46,634 nt of DNA from a virus: positions 1 to 46,634 of IMG/VR virus record IMGVR_UViG_3300027852_000058. One strand, given 5' to 3'. Of the stretch, positions 1 through 8,802 are shown piece after piece. Under the pieces are notes generated by a model. It was not told where the DNA came from and did no database searches. It saw only the letters and a program-made list of their open reading frames with translations. Position numbers and translations under genes: made by a program. Numbering within the stretch: position 1 is the first letter of the stretch; each line of letters opens with the position of its first letter.

Positions 1-657
1 TGGGCAACAAATGTTTTAAAAGCTGGTGTTGTCGATGACTTTTATTCAATCGAAGTCGGGTATGAAGATTGGACACCGATTCAATATTTACAATTTAAGG
101 GAATGAGAATCGGTGGTTTTAATTTTAATTTTCCTTATGGCGAAAAAATAACAGGCGGTTTTCAGCTTGTTGGTTTTGAGCAACTGGACTCGACGACTTC
201 ACTTGTCGGCGCAGGCTCCACGGCTGCGGTTGGCACCACGGATATTATGAACGGAAGTTCTGATGTTAGCGGTATTAAAATTGATACTGTTGCAGCGACG
301 GATATTTTTAAATCAATTAGTTTGAATTTAAATAATACTCCGAGAGCTATTGAAGGGTTGGGAACTATCGGCGCTCGAAATCAAAAAGTTGGCCGCTCTT
401 TAATTACCGGAAGTCTCGAAACTTATTTTGACGATATTACGCTTTATAATAAGTTGCTGGCTTCAACCGCTGTTGAGTTGGAATGGACTGTAAGCGATGG
501 GACTAGCAGCTACGCGTTCTTGCTTCCTAAGATCAAATTCACTTCGGGCGCTCCAAACGCTGGCGGTGTAGACTCTGATGTGATGATGCCCTTGGATTTT
601 ACGGCTCTTTACGACACGACAGAGGCGACAAATTTAAAAATTACGAGAACTCCGTAA
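1..657 (+). CDS. Tail tube (major tail) protein, 5' truncated
   Basis: The frame is open from base 1, so the start lies outside the window and only the C-terminal 218 residues are seen. They are rich in beta-strand and Gly/Thr (EVGYEDW near the start, ITGSLETYFDD in the middle, LPKIKFTSGAP near the end), which resembles the C-terminal half of siphovirus tail tube proteins that stack as hexamer rings around the tape measure. The placement directly before a G/GT chaperone pair and a tape measure gene is the standard siphovirus order and is the main support. The first methionine in frame, at base 103, is internal. No other function fits as well. Confidence 0.75.
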   Translation, partial: WATNVLKAGVVDDFYSIEVGYEDWTPIQYLQFKGMRIGGFNFNFPYGEKITGGFQLVGFEQLDSTTSLVGAGSTAAVGTTDIMNGSSDVSGIKIDTVAATDIFKSISLNLNNTPRAIEGLGTIGARNQKVGRSLITGSLETYFDDITLYNKLLASTAVELEWTVSDGTSSYAFLLPKIKFTSGAPNAGGVDSDVMMPLDFTALYDTTEATNLKITRTP

Positions 658-725
658 TTATTAAATAAACTAAAAATAAAAATATTCTTTTAACTTTTCT
701 TTAAAAAAAACGATGGTGAAATATT

Positions 726-1127
726 ATGTCTTTAAATGTTCAAACAAAAGTTGATAAAAAAGAAGTAGAGGGCCGCTGGTTTCCTTACGGGGAAACTGGC
801 GTATCTTTTTTAATTGCTCGCGCTGGAAATTCGGCATATTTGCGCGCTTCTGATAAAGCGGAAGCGCCTTACAGAAAACAAATTGCTAGAAATAAATTGT
901 CCAGCGAAAAACAAATTGATGTTCAGTGCGTTGCTATGGCTGAAGGAATTTTAAAAGGTTGGAAGGGTGAAATCACTGCGGAAAATGGGGATGCTTTAGA
1001 GTATTCTACAGAAACCGCAACAAAATTACTTCGATTGAATCAAGAAATTCGCGAATTTGTTTTTGAAATGGCGACTGAGCAAGAATCTTGGGTTATTGAA
1101 GAAAAGAAAGAAATTTCAAAAAAGTAG
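726..1127 (+). CDS. Tail assembly chaperone, G-type product
   Basis: This 133-aa protein carries the sequence KGWKG near residue 80, typical of tail assembly chaperones, and a charged C-terminus ending ISKK. It lies between tail tube and tape measure, where lambda G sits. The last two sense codons form the slippery string A-AAA-AAG, followed at once by two stop codons (TAGTAG). Most ribosomes should stop here and make G; some should slip back one base and make the longer GT form described in the next entries. The chaperone is expected to coat the tape measure and recruit tube subunits before being lost from the finished tail (family knowledge). Confidence 0.8.
   Translation: MSLNVQTKVDKKEVEGRWFPYGETGVSFLIARAGNSAYLRASDKAEAPYRKQIARNKLSSEKQIDVQCVAMAEGILKGWKGEITAENGDALEYSTETATKLLRLNQEIREFVFEMATEQESWVIEEKKEISKK
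1118..1124 (+). promoter_or_regulatory. Programmed -1 frameshift heptamer A-AAA-AAG
   Basis: In the zero frame the codons are TCA-AAA-AAG-TAG, so the heptamer has the canonical X-XXY-YYZ phasing, the same string used by Escherichia coli dnaX. A -1 slip gives codons GTA-GTA-GAA and opens a frame that continues without a stop to base 1456. Confidence 0.85.
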
Positions 1128-1456
1128 TAGAATTTCTTTTATGGAATAAGCGTTGGGGAGAAGATGAAGAATATTTAGAAGAACGCGAAACAAAATTGGG
1201 CATTCCGCAAAAAGCATTAGAGGAAAAGCCTGATATGGATAGTGTTTCTTTTAGTTTTTTTAGTCGATTCCTAACGCTTACTAAAATGCGTCAGAGTTCT
1301 ATGGATGGAACTCTACCAATTAGTTTAAGAGAAATAGATTTATATTTAGAATATTATCCGGTTTACGATGTTTATTTTTTCATTGATGTTATTTTTGAAA
1401 TTGACGAGTTATATTTAGATGGAATCGACAGAAACAAGTCTGAAAGTCAAAATTGA
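1124..1456 (+). CDS. Tail assembly chaperone T extension (GT product by -1 frameshift)
   Basis: This frame has no ATG with a ribosome site. It is entered by the -1 slip at the A-AAA-AAG string and adds 110 residues to the 133 of G, giving a 243-aa GT protein. The extension begins VVEFLLWNKRWGEDEEYLEE and continues through a hydrophobic, tyrosine-rich segment (LYLEYYPVYDVYFF). In lambda the T domain binds the tape measure while G subunits spread along it; the same role is inferred here. The end overlaps the start of the tape measure gene by 38 bases, suggesting translational coupling. A TTG at 1196 could be called as a start but has no ribosome site and would discard the conserved junction. 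Confidence 0.8.
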   Translation, partial: VVEFLLWNKRWGEDEEYLEERETKLGIPQKALEEKPDMDSVSFSFFSRFLTLTKMRQSSMDGTLPISLREIDLYLEYYPVYDVYFFIDVIFEIDELYLDGIDRNKSESQN

Positions 1457-4400
1457 TGGTGAGAACGCTATTTCCGATGGGAAAAAGCTCGATGCCGTCC
1501 TTGATAAACTCGAAAAAACCGGAAATAAAGTATCAAAAACAATTGATAAACTTGGTCGAGAAACAAAAGAAACTGGAAAGGATTTTGACAAATTAAAAGG
1601 GAATGTCGGCTCCACCACGGCCATGATGCAAAAGCTAAAGGGTGTTTCTTTAGTTGCGATTGCCTCCCTATCTTTAAAAACTGTCATTGGTGATTATCGC
1701 AATTTTGAAACCGCTTTAATTGGTGTAGAAAAAACCACAAATTTAGCGGGAAAATCTCTGGATGCTTACGGCAAAAGAATGTCGGATTTATCTAAAAAAA
1801 TCCCAATTACCGCAACTGAATTATTAAAGCTAACCGAAACTGCCGGACAAATGGGAGTTGAAGGTTCCTATGCTTTAGAAAAATATGCAACAACTTTCGC
1901 CAAACTCGCTCGAACAACTGATTTACAAGGTGAAGGTGCTATAAAAACTTTGGCAAGAATTCAAAAAGTAACTGGGGAAAATACAAATACGATTGATATT
2001 TTAGCAAGTTCAATCGTTGCGCTTGGTAATACTTCTGCGGCGAGTGAATCAGAAATTGCCCACATGACCGGAGAAGTTGCTAGGCAAACTTCCATGTTTA
2101 AATTAAGTTCAATTCAGGCTGCGGCGCTTGCAACGTCAATGAAAGAAATGGGCGTTCGTGCTGAATCAGGCGGAACGTCTATCGGTAGAGTGTTTCGCTC
2201 AATTTCAAATGCCGTTCTTGCCTCCGATGAAGATTTTAAACAATATACAAAAACATTAAAAATAAATGGCGATGAATTAAAAAATGCATTCAATGAAGAT
2301 AAAGTCGAAGGATTTGTTTTATTTTTAGAAGCATTACAAAAGCAAGGGGATCGAGCTGCGGTATCGCTAGACGAACTTGGCTTAGGCGGAACTCGATTGA
2401 TAGGCGATATTTTACCGCTTGCGAAAAATTTAGATACCCTTCGAGATAAATTGGAACTTGTAAATAAAGAATTAAAAAATGCAACGGCTCTCGATGCGGA
2501 ATTTGAAAAAAGTTTAAAAAGTTTAGATTCACAATGGACTTTATTTTTAAATAATGTCCGTGGTGCTGGGCGAGAAGCCTTTATTCCAGTGGGTCAGGCG
2601 ATAACTTCAGTTTTAAAAACCTTAGTTGATAATTTTACAATTTTAAAAAATACTGTAATTTTAATTTCAGCCTTAATTGCTGGAAGATTTTTACAGGCTT
2701 TATATCTAAGCGCCGCAGCCTTTGTTGCGAATCAAATCCAGATTGTCAGGTACAATGCTGCACTCGCTACAATGGCTGGTGTGAGCGGTGTTGCTGCTAC
2801 ACGCACAATTGCCCTTGCTGGTGCTGGTGGCCTATTGCGAGGGGCGTTTGCGTTCCTTGGTGGCCCACTGGGAGTTATCACCCTCGCAGCAACGGCATTA
2901 TTTTTATTTTCTACCAGTTCAAGAGAAGCAAGGCGGGATGCAGAGACATTAAAAAACGAATTAAAGCAACTGGGGAATGAATTTGATACTTTGGAAAGAA
3001 AAGAGAAAGAGGCTCTTTTACAACGTAATAAAAATCTCTTAGATACTCAGAAATTAAATCGTTCAAGATTAAGAAATCAAGATTTATATTCTAACCAATC
3101 GCCAGAAGAAAGGACTTTGCTTTTAGGTGATATTGCAACTGCCAATAGGGAAATTGAGGAAACGGAAGCGACAATCCTCAGAATGCAAGGCGTACTTGAT
3201 GGAACAATAAAAACTTTCGCTAAGGCTGAAGAATCAATCACTGAAACGTCCACGGCCACAAAAGAATTAGATACCGGAATTGAAGATTTAATTAAAAATT
3301 TAAAATTTAAAGTTTCAATAATGAACGAAACTGAGCGTGAGCAGTTAATTTTAAATTCAATAAATCAAGCGGGTGCTAATATTACGAAAGAGCAAGCTCT
3401 GCAAATTAGAGCTTATACTGGCGCTTTATACGATAATGAAAAATCATTGCAGGCAAAAGAAAAAGCCGAAGCCGATGCTTTGAAAGCTATGGAAGATCAT
3501 CGAGAATCGATGCAAGATTTTTTAACTGAAGTTATCGGTTCTTTTATAGAGGGTACTGGGAAAATTGGAGATTCTTTTAAAGATTTATGGAATAGAATCA
3601 AAAGAGAATTTATAAATTCCGGTGTAGCTTCTATTTTTAATTTCAAATCGTCGAATACCCCTATTTTATCAGGCATAGCCGGTCTTTTCTCAACGGGTGC
3701 AGCCGCAAGCGGTGGGGGTGGTGGTGGCGGTGGATTTTCTTTATCTAACGGATTATCTGCGGGTAATTTTCTATCAAAAGGATTAACTAGCGCAAATTTA
3801 CAAGTCACTAGCGGAATTGATAAAGTCGCTAATTTTTTATTACAAAATGGTTTTGAAAATGCAGGCGCGTCAGTGGGTAATTTTGGATCGTCACTGGCTA
3901 ACATGCCCGGTGGCGCGATTGGTGGTGGTTTAATATCTGCTGGTGCTGGTTTTGCTGGCGGTTATGCCGGGAATAAAATTGGTGAGGGAATTTTCGGGAA
4001 ACAGGCAAATTCTAGTATTGCAACTGGAATCGGAACTGCAATAGGAACTTACATATTGCCCGGTATCGGCTCGGCTATCGGGGGTCTTGTCGGTGGAATT
4101 GTTGATGCTGCATTTGGTGGTGATGGTAAAAAACGCGTTAATTTAGGCGTATCAACAATTGTCGGAACACCTGATAGAAATGCTGGGCAAGTTTTATCAG
4201 AGTCTGGATTATTATTAACAGGGCATACGAAAAGAACAGGCGCAAAAGGCGTGGAAGCTGCTAAAACACTTGTGGCACAGTTTAATTCTATAGATGCCTC
4301 TCTTTTTTCATTGGCTAAAAATCTTGGCATTGATGTTGATTTATCAGGATCGCCGCTTGTTGGAAAATCTAGCGAAGCTGGTAAAAGCGGTGGCGCGTTT

Positions 4401-6245
4401 TTCGGTAGCGCTGCCTACAATAAAGTTGATGAAAGTCAACTTGCCGGTGCTGCTGAGGCGTTTATAAATTCGTGGGTTTCTGCGGTAAACGAAAAATATA
4501 ATTCAAATATTGATATAAAACCTGTTTTGGATTTGCAAAAAGAAAACGAAACCTTAGCCGGAACATTGCTACGGGTTGGGTTGCAGGTTGATATTATAAA
4601 CGGCTTATTTTCTCAAATGAATTTTACATTATTCGACTTATCAACAAGTGGAATAATCGCCGCAGATGCTTTGACAGAAGCGTTTGGTGGACTTGAGAAC
4701 CTAACCACGGGATTAAATACTTATTACAACTTGTTCTTTTCAGAACAGGAAAAAATTGAGAAATTAACCAGCGATGTTACGGCTGAATTTGAAAGGTTGG
4801 GCGTGGCAATGCCTAAAACAAAAGCTGGATTTAAAGATTTAATAAAAGGTTTAGATTTAACAGATGCCGCAGCGTCAAAATTATTTGCGGATTTAATAGG
4901 TTTGGCTCCGGCATTGTCAACTGTGTTGGAAAATATAGAAGCACAAACGCAAATTCAAATTGAAAATCAAATTGCTTTAAGTACGCAAATTCAGGACACG
5001 GCGAGCGATATTGCCACCAATTACAATAAAGAAAAAACAGCAATCTTAAATGTTTCAAATACTAGAATCGGAGAATTGCAGCGAGAAAAAGACGCAATCG
5101 AAAGGGTTTCTGAATCATTATTGAAAGCTGCCAGTAATTTAAAATTATCTTCCACCTCTGGTTTATCTAATAAGGAAAAATTAGATTTTGCCCAGTCGGA
5201 ATTTAATCGATTAGCGGCCTTGGCTGGTGCTGGCGATTTAGACGCGGCGGGTCAATTAGGAGGGGCCGCAAACTCTTATATACAAGAGGCATCCAACTTT
5301 TATGCAACTAGCGATCCGTTTTTAGAAATTTTCGATTCAGTAACGAAACAATTAGAAGAACTAGGCGCAGAAATATCAGGTCAAGGTTCTGGAATTGACA
5401 ACCAAATTGCAAGCATACAATCTGAGACTTTAAGTTCGATTAAGAATTTGGGATCAACTGCAAAAAGTCAATTGTCTGGAATTGTTAGCGCGACTGCCGG
5501 AATAAATAGCATAGAAATTTTATTAGCGCTTTTGCCGAAAGAAATTGCCAACTCTTTGTCGGCAATCACAGGTGTAAAAGCTGCCGATTTGAGCAATGAT
5601 CCAATTGCGAATTTATATAAAGATGTTTTGGGCCGTGATGCTGATATTAGTGGTTACGCATACTATCAAGATCAATTAGATACAGGGCAATTAAAGAGCG
5701 GCAATTTAACTGCTAATTTTGTAGGGAATGCTTTAGCAAATGGAGAGCTTTCGAGAGACACGGTAAATAGCGGTGGTGTTGCACCTGTTGAAAATTTAGA
5801 TTATATCTCTCAGCTTTATATAAAAGGATTAGGCGCTTTTGATCCAGTTGGCTATGAATATTGGAAAGGGCGTGAGGCGGAAGGTGCAACCAATGAACAA
5901 TTAAAAGCTGAGTTTATGGCCGGGGCCGCGTCACACGATCAGGAGTTTACAGAATTCAGAAAAGGTACTGCATTTGTAGCACGGGATCAGATTGCAAGTA
6001 TTCATGCCGGTGAAAAAATTATCGATCCTGACTCTAGCCGAATATTAAATAAATATGGAATTAAAGTTCAAAGTGATCCAAACGAAAAAATTATCGAAGC
6101 CTTGGAGAATTTGACCAGCTTGGTGATAGACATTCACGAAGACTTGCGAAAAAACTCAAGCGCGTCACAGCAAATAAAGGAAAAGCAAGTGTTAATAATG
6201 GAGCGCGATATTCGCCAGAAAAATAGAAAAAGAGTGAAGGTTTAA
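1419..6245 (+). CDS. Tail tape measure protein
   Basis: At 1608 residues this is the largest gene. Residues about 55-300 match the TP901-type tape measure core (LTETAGQMGVEGSYALEKYA; ALATSMKEMGVRAESGG). Two hydrophobic segments lie near residues 404-430 and 472-496, followed by long helical stretches and a glycine run near residue 766. The C-terminal part is unusual. Around residues 1390-1440 it has a DUF4214-like unit (LYKDVLGRDADISGYAYY), with a weaker second copy near 1459-1505 (LYIKGLGAFDPVGYEYW), then the common tape-measure tail pattern HAGEKIIDP. It sets tail length and is ejected with the DNA. By the usual 0.15 nm per residue the tail would be about 240 nm (inference). It starts inside the chaperone T frame. 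Confidence 0.93.
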   Translation: MESTETSLKVKIDGENAISDGKKLDAVLDKLEKTGNKVSKTIDKLGRETKETGKDFDKLKGNVGSTTAMMQKLKGVSLVAIASLSLKTVIGDYRNFETALIGVEKTTNLAGKSLDAYGKRMSDLSKKIPITATELLKLTETAGQMGVEGSYALEKYATTFAKLARTTDLQGEGAIKTLARIQKVTGENTNTIDILASSIVALGNTSAASESEIAHMTGEVARQTSMFKLSSIQAAALATSMKEMGVRAESGGTSIGRVFRSISNAVLASDEDFKQYTKTLKINGDELKNAFNEDKVEGFVLFLEALQKQGDRAAVSLDELGLGGTRLIGDILPLAKNLDTLRDKLELVNKELKNATALDAEFEKSLKSLDSQWTLFLNNVRGAGREAFIPVGQAITSVLKTLVDNFTILKNTVILISALIAGRFLQALYLSAAAFVANQIQIVRYNAALATMAGVSGVAATRTIALAGAGGLLRGAFAFLGGPLGVITLAATALFLFSTSSREARRDAETLKNELKQLGNEFDTLERKEKEALLQRNKNLLDTQKLNRSRLRNQDLYSNQSPEERTLLLGDIATANREIEETEATILRMQGVLDGTIKTFAKAEESITETSTATKELDTGIEDLIKNLKFKVSIMNETEREQLILNSINQAGANITKEQALQIRAYTGALYDNEKSLQAKEKAEADALKAMEDHRESMQDFLTEVIGSFIEGTGKIGDSFKDLWNRIKREFINSGVASIFNFKSSNTPILSGIAGLFSTGAAASGGGGGGGGFSLSNGLSAGNFLSKGLTSANLQVTSGIDKVANFLLQNGFENAGASVGNFGSSLANMPGGAIGGGLISAGAGFAGGYAGNKIGEGIFGKQANSSIATGIGTAIGTYILPGIGSAIGGLVGGIVDAAFGGDGKKRVNLGVSTIVGTPDRNAGQVLSESGLLLTGHTKRTGAKGVEAAKTLVAQFNSIDASLFSLAKNLGIDVDLSGSPLVGKSSEAGKSGGAFFGSAAYNKVDESQLAGAAEAFINSWVSAVNEKYNSNIDIKPVLDLQKENETLAGTLLRVGLQVDIINGLFSQMNFTLFDLSTSGIIAADALTEAFGGLENLTTGLNTYYNLFFSEQEKIEKLTSDVTAEFERLGVAMPKTKAGFKDLIKGLDLTDAAASKLFADLIGLAPALSTVLENIEAQTQIQIENQIALSTQIQDTASDIATNYNKEKTAILNVSNTRIGELQREKDAIERVSESLLKAASNLKLSSTSGLSNKEKLDFAQSEFNRLAALAGAGDLDAAGQLGGAANSYIQEASNFYATSDPFLEIFDSVTKQLEELGAEISGQGSGIDNQIASIQSETLSSIKNLGSTAKSQLSGIVSATAGINSIEILLALLPKEIANSLSAITGVKAADLSNDPIANLYKDVLGRDADISGYAYYQDQLDTGQLKSGNLTANFVGNALANGELSRDTVNSGGVAPVENLDYISQLYIKGLGAFDPVGYEYWKGREAEGATNEQLKAEFMAGAASHDQEFTEFRKGTAFVARDQIASIHAGEKIIDPDSSRILNKYGIKVQSDPNEKIIEALENLTSLVIDIHEDLRKNSSASQQIKEKQVLIMERDIRQKNRKRVKV

Positions 6246-6249
6246 GAAA

Positions 6250-7986
6250 ATGGCTTCTGTAATTTCCGATGCAGAATACGAAGCATGGCTTTATTCTATT
6301 GGCGAATCCCGCGTTTTGCTTTTGGAAATGGATCATTCTGATGGGACTGTTTATTTCGGAAATTTGCCGTTTATTAGCAAGCCAAGTGACTCAAAGTCTA
6401 ATATAATTTTTGACGATGTTTTAAAAGATTCTATAAATTTTGAAAGTCGAGTTGATGAATTTTTAGAAATTGGTGATTTGGAAATAATAAATGATAGCTC
6501 TTTAAACTACCTCATTGATTACAAATGGAAAGGTTTTGAAATAAGATTTTATCTAGGCGATCCATTGTGGGGGTTTGATGATTTCAGAAATATAGCGAAC
6601 GGAATTGGCGGCGGAATATCCACGATTAAAAGGGGTATTTTAATTTTTGATATTCTCGACAATACGATATTTTTTGATAAGTTTTTACAAAAAAATCTAT
6701 TGCCATCTGAATTACCAAAGCCGATTGCTTTTGGCGAGCCGTTCAACGTAAAACCCGCCCTTGTGGATAGCTCGGCAATCGAATATCAAATCAACGATGG
6801 GCCTGTCACCAGCTTCACCACACGGGATAATGGCGCAGCCCTGACACCAGACACCAGCGATCTTGATAAGGGCTTATACACGCTGTCAACAATGCCCGTG
6901 GGGGCTGTTAGCGCGGATATTATCGAGCCAAACGATACCCCAAAAGAAATAATAAATTATATTGCTGATAAATTTGGAAAAACAGCCAACCAAACTTCAC
7001 TAGACGCATTGCCAACTTATAAACTTGGCTTATTTTACGATAGTTTTGATGTTACAGGAAAAACTGTTTTAGACGATGTTGCAAAATCAATTTATGGTTT
7101 TTGGAAAATAAATTTATTGGATGAATTAACCTTCGGACTTTTAAAAGAGCCTGAAGTTGTTGCAGATTTTGAAATTACAGAAAATGATATTGCTGAAGGT
7201 GGCATAAAATCGATTGAAATCGATGACCCAGCTCAAAAGGTTATCTTAAATTACAAAAAGAATTTTAATGTTTTAGATCGAAATAGTTTGGCTGGTATTG
7301 TAGCGGCCAATCCTGATTTGGCTGAAGATTTCATTAAGGAATGGCGACAGGTTGAAAAAGAAAATTTTGAAATAAATTTGTGGGCATCTGCTCCAACTCT
7401 AGGGACTGGTTGGGCTGATAATTCAGATGACAGCTACACTTGCGACGGTACTCAAGTTGCGAATTCTGATTTAGAAATTACAGGAAAAACAACATTAAAT
7501 GAGAGTTATTATACTGCCATAGCAGTGTATAATCGTAGCGCGGGGAATGTTCGCGTTGTGGTCGGTGATGATACAGGAGCTGGTAGCTGGATAAATTCTG
7601 ACGGTATTTATTACCAAACAATTCCAGAAAACACTAGCGATGGAAGAATTCGAGTTCAGGCGGATTCTGATTTTGTTGGATCAGTTCATTTAATTAGTTT
7701 CAAGGAAGTTTCAGATTATCCAGAAAGTACTATTTTTATAGCTGATTCTTTTATTTCTAACTCAACAGACGCGCAAACTGAATGCGACAGAATCGCCCTT
7801 TTAAAAAGTGTTGTTAGAAAAACTTGGGAGGTTGAATGCTTTTTAGCCCCCGCACAAGCTGAACCGGGACAAACCGTTAAAATAAACCACCCACGTTTTG
7901 GTTTTGAAAATGGCAAAAACGCCTTAATTTTAAGCGTTAGCCGTTCCTACACAGAACAAAAAGTAATTCTGGAAGTTTGGTTATGA
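6250..7986 (+). CDS. Tail tip / hub-type protein
   Basis: This 578-aa protein follows the tape measure by four bases, the position of distal tail and hub proteins. No domain is recognised with certainty. The N-terminal 170 residues are strand-rich with several Trp/Phe. Residues about 375-490 look like an inserted beta-sandwich, perhaps a carbohydrate-binding module (repeated short strands, TGWADNSDD, FVGSVHLISF), flanked by a domain that resumes toward the C-terminus (GQTVKINHPRFG), a pattern seen in tail hub proteins. A role in forming the tail tip and contacting the cell surface is inferred mainly from order. The next gene overlaps its stop codon as ATGA. Confidence 0.55.
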   Translation: MASVISDAEYEAWLYSIGESRVLLLEMDHSDGTVYFGNLPFISKPSDSKSNIIFDDVLKDSINFESRVDEFLEIGDLEIINDSSLNYLIDYKWKGFEIRFYLGDPLWGFDDFRNIANGIGGGISTIKRGILIFDILDNTIFFDKFLQKNLLPSELPKPIAFGEPFNVKPALVDSSAIEYQINDGPVTSFTTRDNGAALTPDTSDLDKGLYTLSTMPVGAVSADIIEPNDTPKEIINYIADKFGKTANQTSLDALPTYKLGLFYDSFDVTGKTVLDDVAKSIYGFWKINLLDELTFGLLKEPEVVADFEITENDIAEGGIKSIEIDDPAQKVILNYKKNFNVLDRNSLAGIVAANPDLAEDFIKEWRQVEKENFEINLWASAPTLGTGWADNSDDSYTCDGTQVANSDLEITGKTTLNESYYTAIAVYNRSAGNVRVVVGDDTGAGSWINSDGIYYQTIPENTSDGRIRVQADSDFVGSVHLISFKEVSDYPESTIFIADSFISNSTDAQTECDRIALLKSVVRKTWEVECFLAPAQAEPGQTVKINHPRFGFENGKNALILSVSRSYTEQKVILEVWL

Positions 7987-8801
7987 ATAACATTAGATTT
8001 TTAACAAAAAATTCTCATAAACTCGCAACATTAACGGCAACTTCTGAAGCTCTCAGTGTTGAAAATACAAAGGACGCTAGACGATCTTTTGCGTGGCGAT
8101 CAGCTACGTTAGCGACACAAACAATCACGGGAACCCTTGCGACTGCGACTTCTGCGAATTGTTTTGTTTTTGCGAATCATAATTTAAGCGCTGGCTCTTC
8201 TGTTCAATTAATTTTGAAATTATCAGGGGTAACAGTTTATGATTCTGGAGAAATTGATCCGAAAAATTATATCCCGGCTGGAGTTTGGAGGGCTGGGATT
8301 GATCCTTACGGAGAAACTTTAGACAGTTTTTTACCATATCAAAATTACGATTCATGGTTCGCATCTACTGTTTTTGATTCCTACGAAATAATAATAAAAG
8401 ATTCTGGAAATTCCGATGGGTATATTCAGGCAGGCTTAATAATGTTGGGTTCTTATTTTTCGCCGAAATTAAATGTTAGTTATCGGCCTAAAATGGAATG
8501 GATAGAGGATTCTAAAACATTTAGAACAGACGGTGGAACAAGGCGTGTCGAAAGCATTGGATCAATTTATCGAAAATTTGCTTTTAAATTAGATTGGCTC
8601 GATGATGAAGATAGAATAACTGTTTTAAAAGAGTTTATGAATTCTGGAAAAAAAGAAGCAATTTATATTTCGATATATCCTGAATCCGGTGGTGGTAAGG
8701 AATTGGAGCATTCTTTCATTTCCAATCGAGAAAGTAACATAGAATTCTCTAATAATTTTTATGAAAATTGGCAAGCGCCAATGATTTTTGAGGAAATTTA
8801 A
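7983..8801 (+). CDS. Putative tail tip protein
   Basis: The start is taken at ATG 7983, which overlaps the previous stop (ATGA); an upstream TTG at 7977 is less likely. The 272-aa product has an N-terminal beta-rich half (jelly-roll-like strands, AGSSVQLILKLSG) and a C-terminal half with FAFKLDWLDDEDRITVLKEF, resembling a fold found in small distal tail proteins. It sits between the hub-like gene and the fibre genes and is translationally coupled to the former, so it is probably part of the tail tip. No enzymatic motif is visible. Confidence 0.5.
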   Translation: MNNIRFLTKNSHKLATLTATSEALSVENTKDARRSFAWRSATLATQTITGTLATATSANCFVFANHNLSAGSSVQLILKLSGVTVYDSGEIDPKNYIPAGVWRAGIDPYGETLDSFLPYQNYDSWFASTVFDSYEIIIKDSGNSDGYIQAGLIMLGSYFSPKLNVSYRPKMEWIEDSKTFRTDGGTRRVESIGSIYRKFAFKLDWLDDEDRITVLKEFMNSGKKEAIYISIYPESGGGKELEHSFISNRESNIEFSNNFYENWQAPMIFEEI

Positions 8802-8802
8802 A

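Noticed and set aside
1196-1456. Independent gene starting at TTG 1196
   Set aside because: No ribosome site, and the same frame is continuous with the slippery site at 1118-1124, so it is the T part of a frameshift product.
3497-4330. Long leftward frames inside the tape measure gene
   Set aside because: They are shadow frames opposite a well-supported gene, Pro/Ala-rich because they are opposite Gly-rich codons, with no ribosome sites.
8788-8802. TTG start for the first fibre gene
   Set aside because: It lies within the previous coding region; ATG 8803 has a GAGG site at proper distance and begins the conserved fibre N-terminus.
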